Shown here one piece after another: positions 16,829 to 24,564 of a DNA stretch of 64,000 nucleotides. Positions within the stretch are counted from its first letter, which is position 1; every line of letters begins with the position of its first letter. Source of the DNA: Candidatus Brocadiaceae bacterium S225 (GTDB taxonomy: Bacteria; Planctomycetota; Brocadiia; Brocadiales; Scalinduaceae). The stretch spans positions 1 through 64,000 of the forward strand of contig SMSL01000012.1 of the NCBI GenBank assembly GCA_007859995.1, given 5' to 3'. A program made the translations under genes and the position numbers. The notes beneath the pieces are model-generated. The model was not told where the DNA came from and did no database searches. It saw only the letters and a list, made by a program, of their open reading frames with translations.

Positions 16829-17185
16829 ATGAGAAAAATATTTGTAGTGGTAGCGCTTGTTTCATGTATGAGCTTTTTCGTTCAGGGCAGTTATCTTAAG
16901 GACGCAGATGCCAAAACGTATGCGGAGCATAAGCCTGCAGGTAAGGCCGGTTTAATCATGGGCAGTGTAGTTTCATCTGCGGTATATATACCATTTAAGT
17001 TGGCTTATGCTGTTCTGGGTGGAGTTACGAGCGGATTAGTTTATACCGTGACCATGGCAAAAGAAGCTGATACTGCACATAGAATTGCAACAAAGGCTTT
17101 TACCGGAGACTGGTATATTCATCCTAATATATTGACGAGCCATGAGTATTTAAACTTTAGCGGACCAGATGATGTGTCACCATAA
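16829..17185 (+). CDS. Small exported protein of unknown function
   Basis: 118 residues from ATG 16829, directly behind a GGGGGGAGAGA ribosome-binding site. Signal peptide MRKIFVVVALVSCMSFFVQG. The centre is a hydrophobic Gly/Ser stretch (GLIMGSVVSSAVYIPFKLAY, AVLGGVTSGLVYTVTMAKEA) that could form one or two helices or a glycine zipper. The C-terminus has DWYIHPNILTSHEYLNFSGP. Similar small proteins with an 'AVLGGVTSG' core occur in Nitrospirae and planctomycetes, to my recollection. Function unknown. Confidence 0.75.
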   Translation: MRKIFVVVALVSCMSFFVQGSYLKDADAKTYAEHKPAGKAGLIMGSVVSSAVYIPFKLAYAVLGGVTSGLVYTVTMAKEADTAHRIATKAFTGDWYIHPNILTSHEYLNFSGPDDVSP

Positions 17186-17245
17186 GCTATGGCATGTCAG
17201 CTCAAATCCCGAGAAACGCAGTTGAAGGTCTCCAGCCATAATAAA

Positions 17246-18712
17246 CTATTCTGTAGTTTCCGGTGCTTTTAAAACATTTTCTATATTGCCATCTTCTAAT
17301 TTATACGGCAGGATATAACCGCGCCTGGTGATGAGTTTACCTGTATATGTTATTTTATCGCCTTTGTCTGTCCCTAAGACCAGGTCTTCTTTGTCGTCAG
17401 CAAAAACTAACTCTACATCAGTACCTTCTGTGTTCTTTATCCCCATCCTCAGACCACTCACTCTCCCTTTTCCTCTGGATATAACCTCTCCCGTCCATCT
17501 AATGTATTTGTCCTTATATTCTTTCCATAGTCTATCCTTTTGCGATTCAGTCATTCTGTTTTTTTTGCCAAATAGTGCATCAAGTTCTTCAAAAGAAATT
17601 TCTATCAACCCATCCACCGTTTCTATAATTTCGATGTCTTCTCTTTTTGTGACTTCCGGCACCATTGATTCTTCCATTATAATCTCAGGTTCTTTTATAA
17701 CTTCAGCATCAGTGGTATTATCCGTTCCTGATTCGGCTTGCGCGGATGCCGATACGGCTTTTTCAATTTCAGCTATTGTCTTATCGCCAATCATTTTTAT
17801 ATCAACGTCTTCAATACTACACAGAAGGTTTCTTCCAAATAGTTCAGCCAGTTTACCTGTGTAAGTAATTTTGTCTTCTTTCTTTACCATCTCGATTAAG
17901 TTTTTATCGTCTTCATCAAACCTTAACTCAACATTTGGTCCGACATTATGCCTGATGCCGACCCTGCTCCAATCGTTCCTGCCTAATCCCTTGTAACTGA
18001 CAACCCCTTGCCATTCTATATCCTTTTCTCTGTAATAATTCCACAGCTCTTCTTTTCTTGTTTGTGATATGCTGCTGTTCTTGCCAAATACTTTGTTCAG
18101 GCCTTCAAAAGTTAAAATATTTTTTTCTTCAAGAGACTCTTTTAAGCCCGGATCAGCGGATGTTTCCGAGTTGTAAGAGGGTGGTGAATATATTGAGATG
18201 CCTTCCCTCATATTACTTACTAATTCATCTGTAGTTGTATCATTAATTGTTTCAATATTTGCATTCTCCAGTTTAAACAGCAGGTTTCTGTCTAGCAGAG
18301 ATGATAATTTTCCGGTGTAGGTGATGCGGTCTCCTTTGTTTATCATCTTGACAATGTTTTTTTTGTCATCATCAAATATCAGCTCTACATTTGTATATAT
18401 ATTATGCCTGATACCTGCTCTATTCCAATCGTTGGTTAAGCCTTTATAGTTAACAATACCTGTCCACCTTACGTATTTTCCTTTGTATTGGTTCCATGAA
18501 TCTTTTTTCTGTGATTCTGTAAGTTTGCTATAGTTGCCAAAAATATTAAATAAATCATCAAATGATTCAGTTACAAACTCCTCTGTTGTTTTTCCTGTTG
18601 GAAAACTAAAACCTTCAAACATGGATGAAAGCTCTTCTTTTGCAAAAATAATTGTTGATATAAGGAGAATTGAAGATAAAATTCCAGATATTAATAGTGT
18701 TCTTTTCAGCAT
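17246..18712 (-). CDS. Exported protein with three tandem OB-like repeats
   Basis: 488 residues with a signal peptide (LLISGILSSILLISTIIFA). Three homologous units lie at about residues 50-155, 201-308 and 372-480. Each has the order F..L...FG....t.sQk...W..YK.kyirWtG.V...G......R.GI.......VEL.Fdd.....v....KgD.ItYTGKL......L..kLE...IE. The pattern suggests OB folds (tRNA_anti-like), which bind nucleic acids, sugars or proteins. An acidic Glu/Thr-rich linker separates units 2 and 3. I cannot assign a substrate. Confidence 0.75.
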   Translation of the reverse strand: MLKRTLLISGILSSILLISTIIFAKEELSSMFEGFSFPTGKTTEEFVTESFDDLFNIFGNYSKLTESQKKDSWNQYKGKYVRWTGIVNYKGLTNDWNRAGIRHNIYTNVELIFDDDKKNIVKMINKGDRITYTGKLSSLLDRNLLFKLENANIETINDTTTDELVSNMREGISIYSPPSYNSETSADPGLKESLEEKNILTFEGLNKVFGKNSSISQTRKEELWNYYREKDIEWQGVVSYKGLGRNDWSRVGIRHNVGPNVELRFDEDDKNLIEMVKKEDKITYTGKLAELFGRNLLCSIEDVDIKMIGDKTIAEIEKAVSASAQAESGTDNTTDAEVIKEPEIIMEESMVPEVTKREDIEIIETVDGLIEISFEELDALFGKKNRMTESQKDRLWKEYKDKYIRWTGEVISRGKGRVSGLRMGIKNTEGTDVELVFADDKEDLVLGTDKGDKITYTGKLITRRGYILPYKLEDGNIENVLKAPETTE

Positions 18713-18848
18713 TTTTTTCCTGGATTCATGATTAATAGAATGAAGTTAATACAGGATTAATGCTATTGAAAATATACTTATGAGTCAAGGACAATTATGT
18801 ATTTGATTCATTTTTTAATTGTGAAGAACAAAGAGAGGCTTTTATGCC

Positions 18849-20537
18849 ATGAAAACTGTCAGGAAGAAGAGTAATAAAGGAATAAAAAGTATCTGTTTTA
18901 TGAATTTGCTGGTATGTATTCTGTTTATAGACGGTAACTCAAAAAGTATGTTTGCAGATAACATCTTTGACTTTTCACAAGCCATTCAAACCAATCAGGC
19001 ACAATATTCTGACAATACATTGTTTCAAGATTTGATTCCGATTGACGAAGAATCTCTGAATATTGCGGAAATGTCATTATTGATAGCAAAAGAAGAATAT
19101 TCAGAAATTAAGATAGAAGATTATGTAGATTGTGTTGATTGGTATGCAAGAATGATAAAGGCACGAATTACAGATAGTGATGGACCGAGGTCGATAATAA
19201 GTATTATAAATGAATTTCTCTTTGATGAGCTGGAATTTATTTATGTGCCAACTGGTAATCTGGAGGATTTGTATTTAAACAAAGTAATTGATCGGAGAAT
19301 AGGAAATTGTGTAGGACTCTCTATCTTGTACCTGTCCATTGCGGAGAGATTGAACTTGCCTTTATTTGGAGTTAATGTCCCCGATCATATTTTCGTCAGA
19401 TATGATGATGGCGAGCAGAAGATAAATATTGAGACGGGTCACAAAGGAGTGAACCGGTCAGATTCGTTTTATGTATCAAATAGTATAGAGCGATTTGATG
19501 AAAAGAGTATAGAACATGGATGTTATTTACAGAATTTAAATACAAAAGAGGTAATTTCAAATATATTATTAAATCGTTCTAAAATAAGAGAAGAGAATGG
19601 GGATTATAAGGGTGCGCTGGACGATTGTGATAAAGCCGTATTATTAAATCCTAAAAATCCGGGTATTTACTGTAATAGAGGTGTGATACATGAAAAAATG
19701 GGAATGTTTTCTGATGCAATAAAAAATTATGATTTAGCAATATCTCTTAACCGTAAATACGCTTCAGCATATTATAACAGAGGCTCGCTTTTCGGGGTTG
19801 TGGGTAGGTATGGTCAGGCAATAAAAGATTTTAATGAAGCGATTGCTATCAGTCCCGGATTTACACTGTTCTATTTAAACAGGGCGATAGCTTTTAAGAA
19901 GATGGGTAGAATAGATAAAGCTATATTAGATTACGATAAAATAATTGATATTGACCCTGACTATGCACAGGCGTATTGTAACAGAGGTGTCGCTTTTGCA
20001 GAAACCGGCAGGTTTGATGATGCAATAAACGACCTTAATAAAGCGATAGAATTGGATCCTTACCTCAGTGATGCATATTTTTCCAGGGCGATATTCTTTG
20101 CCGATAATAATAAACTGAAAGAGGCAATCGAAGATCTTGGGAAATGTATTAGCTTAACTCCGGATAAAATTTTCACATATTACCTGAGAGGAAAGATGTA
20201 TAAGGAAACCGGTGAATTTGAGAAAGCCATACAGGATTTCAGCAAGGCAATAATCGTGAGGCCTTCTATGGCCGGATTGTATATAGACAGGGGGGTCCTC
20301 CTGCTTCAGACCGGCAGGATTGACGAGGCTATAACCGATTTTGATAAATCGCTTGAACTGTTTCCCGGTAATCCGGTTGCTTTCAGATACAGGGGTGAGT
20401 CGTTTAAGGAAAAAGGACAGTATGAAAAAGCAATAGATGATTTAGAAATGTTTTTGAAGATCGCCCCCGGTGCACCAAATGCCAACATTATTAGAAATGA
20501 AATAGAAGAGTTGAAAATAGCCTTCCTTTTGAATTGA
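18849..20537 (+). CDS. Transglutaminase-like (SirB1-type) protein with C-terminal TPR array
   Basis: 562 residues with an N-terminal hydrophobic signal (residues 14-29). Residues about 110-200 form a transglutaminase-like domain: NCVGLSILYLSIAERLNLPL with Cys154, VNVPDHIFVRY with His180 and INIETGHKG with an acidic residue near 195, a plausible Cys-His-Asp/Glu triad. Residues 240-555 are about nine TPR units (GIYCNRGVIHEKMGMFSDAI, SAYYNRGSLFGVVGRYGQAI, AQAYCNRGVAFAETGRFDDA and so on). SirB1-family domains may be proteases or transglutaminases; activity here is unproven. Single gene, diverging from the OB-repeat gene. Confidence 0.8.
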   Translation: MKTVRKKSNKGIKSICFMNLLVCILFIDGNSKSMFADNIFDFSQAIQTNQAQYSDNTLFQDLIPIDEESLNIAEMSLLIAKEEYSEIKIEDYVDCVDWYARMIKARITDSDGPRSIISIINEFLFDELEFIYVPTGNLEDLYLNKVIDRRIGNCVGLSILYLSIAERLNLPLFGVNVPDHIFVRYDDGEQKINIETGHKGVNRSDSFYVSNSIERFDEKSIEHGCYLQNLNTKEVISNILLNRSKIREENGDYKGALDDCDKAVLLNPKNPGIYCNRGVIHEKMGMFSDAIKNYDLAISLNRKYASAYYNRGSLFGVVGRYGQAIKDFNEAIAISPGFTLFYLNRAIAFKKMGRIDKAILDYDKIIDIDPDYAQAYCNRGVAFAETGRFDDAINDLNKAIELDPYLSDAYFSRAIFFADNNKLKEAIEDLGKCISLTPDKIFTYYLRGKMYKETGEFEKAIQDFSKAIIVRPSMAGLYIDRGVLLLQTGRIDEAITDFDKSLELFPGNPVAFRYRGESFKEKGQYEKAIDDLEMFLKIAPGAPNANIIRNEIEELKIAFLLN

Positions 20538-20651
20538 ATACTTGTATAAACATTTTTTTAAGTATTAATGCCTTTAGCTTTTAACAAAGCATAACGCGTT
20601 GCTATTGTTACGGAGAGTACATGTCCTGTGATGCAATTAGAAAAATATCAA

Positions 20652-21701
20652 TCAATTTACTTTTGCAGGAGCTGCCTTAGCAGTAGCAGTTTTAAACATG
20701 GAAATTAACATACTGACAAATATAACTGCCCATCCCGCAAAAGCAAGATAGATAAAATATCTTGGTATATTCACGATAAATGGAAGTTGCAATGCCTGTG
20801 AAAGTTTATAAGTACAGGCGGTATACATGCCTAATGGGAAGACCATGCCCCAGTAAAGGGGGCTATAGGTAAACTGTGTTTTGTGATGTATATACTTCCA
20901 GATTCCCAGAATGATTAATAGTGGTATCCACCATGTACCAAATGACCAGAAAAACAGTGTGAAGCCTTTTGTGAATCCTGTGAGATCTGCAAACGCTCCA
21001 CCTGCCTTCGGGATACTTAAACAGAGGGTTGAACCGGCCAGCGTTGTAATGGCAACGGCTCCCATATTAATCCAATACGGTGGTATAAGAGCCTCTGGCG
21101 GTAGTTTGTAAAATACGAGTCTGAAGAAAAGTAAGGTGATTAGAACCACGTAGAGGAATGCGCCAATCATCCAGAATGTAAATGAGGTAAATAATACAAA
21201 ACCATCACAACTAAATTTTGACGCAAGCATACCACCCAGAACAGCCACGGATTGTGTTCCAACTGTGGCAATCAACCAACCTCCATGCATTACCTTATTT
21301 ATCTCTTCCGTATTTGTAATAAATAGTATAGTGACAGTTGAGAATGTAATAACAACCCAGAGCAAAAGGCCAAAATACCAGAAGATTTTTGCAATTTCCG
21401 GTTGATTTACGATAGAAATAAATTGCGCTCCCAGTATATTTGTACCGGCAACAATAGTAAAAAAGACAAAGCTTAATTTCGGATTGTGAAGGTCTCTGCA
21501 TAAACAATCCCAATAAAAAATCATACGTAGCACTAAGATGGGTAAAAGTATTGCGTATGCAATAATGTTTATGTAAAAAAGCGCGTATGCAATGTCGGTA
21601 AAACCTAAAAGTTTGGATGCAACGGAAACTATACCTGTAGACATTACCATGGCGAAATAGGCGGGATGCAGCCCTTTTATTGTATTACTAATAACGTTCA
21701 T
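20652..21701 (-). CDS. TDT-family transporter (tellurite resistance/dicarboxylate, SLAC1-like)
   Basis: 349 residues, about ten hydrophobic segments. The start KGLHPAYFAMVMSTGIVSVA is the signature first helix of TDT/SLAC1-type channels. Later pieces include TNILGAQFISIVNQPEIAKI, GGMLASKFSCDGFVLF and FSFGTWWIPLLIILGIWKYI-like stretches. Family members export or conduct anions (C4-dicarboxylates, nitrate, chloride, sulfite). Substrate cannot be read from sequence. A lone gene upstream of the cyclase-fragment relic. Confidence 0.88.
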   Translation of the reverse strand: MNVISNTIKGLHPAYFAMVMSTGIVSVASKLLGFTDIAYALFYINIIAYAILLPILVLRMIFYWDCLCRDLHNPKLSFVFFTIVAGTNILGAQFISIVNQPEIAKIFWYFGLLLWVVITFSTVTILFITNTEEINKVMHGGWLIATVGTQSVAVLGGMLASKFSCDGFVLFTSFTFWMIGAFLYVVLITLLFFRLVFYKLPPEALIPPYWINMGAVAITTLAGSTLCLSIPKAGGAFADLTGFTKGFTLFFWSFGTWWIPLLIILGIWKYIHHKTQFTYSPLYWGMVFPLGMYTACTYKLSQALQLPFIVNIPRYFIYLAFAGWAVIFVSMLISMFKTATAKAAPAKVN

Positions 21702-21830
21702 TCAGTGTTTATTTTTTTTAATTTTAAAATATATTTCAAAGAAATGTGTCACTTTCATATAAATACAAGGGCGTAATATTACATAAATCGCAATAAAAAC
21801 ACCAGAAAAATCAAATTAGGGCTGGGGTAA

Positions 21831-21956
21831 TCCTCTGTACTTCAACTTTCACCGGATGACAAGCTGGCAAAGGTGTATATTCAAAGATGTCACGAGTGCC
21901 AACAGACAGCACCTGCAAAAGACTGGGATGGAGTTTACACCATTTCTGCGAAATGA
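21831..21956 (+). pseudogene. Relic of a CHASE2-adenylate cyclase C-terminus, opposite strand
   Basis: A 41-codon open stretch on the plus strand reads ...LSPDDKLAKVYIQRCHECQQ TAPAKDWDGVYTISAK-stop. It aligns with the end of the cyclase gene at 24565 (SLTYIERCRGYAQNPPPENW DGVYSLTGK). Only the tail survives; an in-frame stop precedes it. This records an old duplication or inversion at this locus. Confidence 0.55.
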
Positions 21957-21994
21957 TAACCAGAAACTGTTTCTCTGTCTGACTATCGAATTTA

Positions 21995-24559
21995 TTATGC
22001 GAAGAACAGTGTGATATAAACGATGGATAAAATCAGTGGTACTATTCCCTGGATGGCAAATATCTGGAATTGCCTCCTCTTATTGATTACATTTAGAATA
22101 ATCTTATTAATTAGATATTCGGTTATGAGTAGTCCTGTCAGAACAGTGAGTAGTTGAAAGGTCATTGTGAAATTGAGGTTCAGTTTATAGGCATTGAATA
22201 TCATTAAAGACCCTTTCACGTTTCCAAAAACATCAATAGAATAGAGGGATATAAATCCGAATAAGATGAGCGGGATAAGAGTGTAACCAAAGCGCTTAAG
22301 GTGCTCAGTTACAGTTTCTTTTAATATCAGTGCGGTGAAATAGTTGATTGTAAAGCTTAGGGTTAGTGCAAAAAATATGGAAGCGGAGAATATGAAAATA
22401 TAATTTGCATGGATGATATCTGTTTTAGAAATTATTTCTGCAACTAATAAACCGGAAAGTATAATCGAAAATATTGCACCAGGCAGAGATGGCTGACTTA
22501 ATGAACTTATTTCCGTACCGGGGATTCGGAGATTTAAGCGTGTCGCATGATGTGTACAGTTTTTTATACAATTCAGACAGACTTTGCACACTCTGTTATC
22601 TGACAGGAATTGCAGGTGCAAAAACATCGGACACGGGTTTGCCCTTTCCGATCCTTTAAAGCAATCATGTGTTGTGCATATCGTGGTACATACATTTCTG
22701 TTTGCGCGTATTTCTATCAGAGAAGACATGGAAAATAGCCCCGCCATTCCACCAAGGGGACACAGGTGTCGACACCAGGCAGACTTTTCAAAAATAAAGT
22801 CAACAATTATGGCAGCGAACAAAATACTGAATATCAGATAAGCTGTTTTGCTGATGGATGCGGCCATATGAGTATATTCTTCTACGAATAAAATAGATAT
22901 GAATCCCGTACCCATAATCCAGACATCATATTTTTTTATAAAATCAGGAACAGGGATTTTCAAATTACGTTTATTGAGAAAATTTGTAATAGAGAATATA
23001 GGGCATATACCACACCCAAAACGAGCCGCAAAAAGAAATAGTACAAATAAGAGAGGTATGCCTAACTGCCAGCAGAGAATTAAAGTAATATTTCTTCCGC
23101 CTATTGAAATATCAGATTGCATTACAAACAGACAAAGGATTGAAATAAAAATTATCAATGTGGCGGCTTTGACAGCTAAAATAATCCTGCGACTTTTACA
23201 TAATCTTTCGATCAGAGATATATTCAGAAGATTGATCCTTTTTGCGTCCTCAATACCCGTCGGATCACCCAGGAAGATTACTTCTTCTTCAATATCTGTA
23301 CCTGCTTTTGAGAGCGTGATTGCGCGTTCAATTATATTCTCCAGTTCCTTTACATTGCCGGGATAGTCATATTTTAATAATTTATTTGTAGCATCCATTG
23401 AAAACTTTTGTTTCTGCGTGTGCCTTATCTTACTTATTTTATCTGCAAAATGGTCCATAAGTGATGGAATGTCTTTTTTGTGTTCACTCAGTGATGGGAT
23501 TTCCAGTTGTTGGTTGCTTAACATCTGGAACAGTCTCTGGCATAGTTGCTTCTGCATAAAACTGATATCTGTAGTAGTAACAATGATCCTTACATTTGAA
23601 CGTATCGGTTCTCTACCCCCTGTTCTCATAAATGTACCGGTTTCTATAAATTGTAAAAAGCCTTCCTGGGTGTTTAAGGACATGTTTTCTATGTTCTTGA
23701 TAATCAGAGTCCCATTGTTTACCAACTCCAGACATCCAATTCTCATTCCATCGTCAGTGGTATATTTAATTTTTTCTTTTCCGAATAACTCGCATGCGAT
23801 GTGATCGAGTTGTCTTCTTTCATTGTGGATGGCTGATTTTCCCTTCCTTCTCTCTTTTGGTAGTACTATTTCAAATACAGGGTATTTTGCCTTTGTGCTC
23901 TCCATATGAATTTTTCTTGAAAGAATCTCTTTTCCCGTGCCGGGTTTGCCGATAACTGTAACAGGTAAATCGTTTGCTGAATATTTTTTGGCCTCATTGA
24001 ATACTCTCTGCATTCTTTTAGATTTCCAGACTACTTCGCTATACTGGTATTCCTTTGCTTTCTGAAGGTATTTACTTAAGGCAATCTCATATTTTTTGAG
24101 ATCAATACTTTTTATGTTTTGCTTTCCAATCCGTTCGGCAAATAATTTGTTGAAATGTTTGTTAATCTGTGGGTTTTCTAAAATAATTTCATCAAAATCA
24201 CTCTTTGTAATAAAGTAAAGAAGTGAATCTTCATTCGTTTTTACTGTGGCACAACAAGGTTCACCGGTAAGCAGAGACATTTCACCAAAGCATTGCCCAC
24301 TTGGTATAGTTGCAATAGTAAAATCTTCGAATTCTGATTCGGATACAACTCTGGTGCTTCCTGACCTGATCAAATAGAGGCGATTTCCGGGCGAATCCTT
24401 TTTGATAACAATATTATCTTTGGTAAGGGTAAGCATTTGTATCTTTTCAGAGATTTTTTCTAATGATTCTTTAGAAAGCTCTTTAAAGATAGAGGCTTCC
24501 CCTAAGAATTTCACTATATCTCCAGTCTCTTTTTCAAATATTGTCCGTTTCTTTTCCAC
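21995..24559 (-). CDS. Fusion: cNMP-binding domain, degenerate sigma-54-type AAA+ domain, membrane polyferredoxin
   Basis: 854 residues from GTG 24559, five bases after the cyclase stop and behind AGGAAAG; an upstream ATG at 24598 would overlap the cyclase. Residues 15-140 form a cyclic-nucleotide-binding fold (PGNRLYLIRSGSTRVVSESE, GQCFGEMSLLTGEPCCATVK). Residues 185-430 are an NtrC-type AAA+ domain with Walker A GKPGTGKE (204-211), but the GAFTGA loop is replaced by IKYTTDD and Walker B reads TLIIKNIE instead of LFLDEI. About ten membrane helices follow, with Fe-S cysteines CGICP (516, 519), WCRHLCP (596, 600), 624/628/633/643 and a canonical CxxCxxCxxxC (658-668), as in NapH/NosR. No HTH. 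It is likely a cAMP-gated membrane redox protein rather than a transcription activator. Confidence 0.85.
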   Translation of the reverse strand: MEKKRTIFEKETGDIVKFLGEASIFKELSKESLEKISEKIQMLTLTKDNIVIKKDSPGNRLYLIRSGSTRVVSESEFEDFTIATIPSGQCFGEMSLLTGEPCCATVKTNEDSLLYFITKSDFDEIILENPQINKHFNKLFAERIGKQNIKSIDLKKYEIALSKYLQKAKEYQYSEVVWKSKRMQRVFNEAKKYSANDLPVTVIGKPGTGKEILSRKIHMESTKAKYPVFEIVLPKERRKGKSAIHNERRQLDHIACELFGKEKIKYTTDDGMRIGCLELVNNGTLIIKNIENMSLNTQEGFLQFIETGTFMRTGGREPIRSNVRIIVTTTDISFMQKQLCQRLFQMLSNQQLEIPSLSEHKKDIPSLMDHFADKISKIRHTQKQKFSMDATNKLLKYDYPGNVKELENIIERAITLSKAGTDIEEEVIFLGDPTGIEDAKRINLLNISLIERLCKSRRIILAVKAATLIIFISILCLFVMQSDISIGGRNITLILCWQLGIPLLFVLFLFAARFGCGICPIFSITNFLNKRNLKIPVPDFIKKYDVWIMGTGFISILFVEEYTHMAASISKTAYLIFSILFAAIIVDFIFEKSAWCRHLCPLGGMAGLFSMSSLIEIRANRNVCTTICTTHDCFKGSERANPCPMFLHLQFLSDNRVCKVCLNCIKNCTHHATRLNLRIPGTEISSLSQPSLPGAIFSIILSGLLVAEIISKTDIIHANYIFIFSASIFFALTLSFTINYFTALILKETVTEHLKRFGYTLIPLILFGFISLYSIDVFGNVKGSLMIFNAYKLNLNFTMTFQLLTVLTGLLITEYLINKIILNVINKRRQFQIFAIQGIVPLILSIVYITLFFA

Positions 24560-24564
24560 GCTTT

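Noticed and set aside
23418..23804. 128-codon ORF antisense to the AAA+ fusion
   Set aside because: Shadow of the AAA+ domain coding sequence; no independent signal.
21995..24559. Annotation as a sigma-54-dependent transcription activator
   Set aside because: GAFTGA, Walker B and any HTH are missing, and the protein continues into a membrane Fe-S domain.
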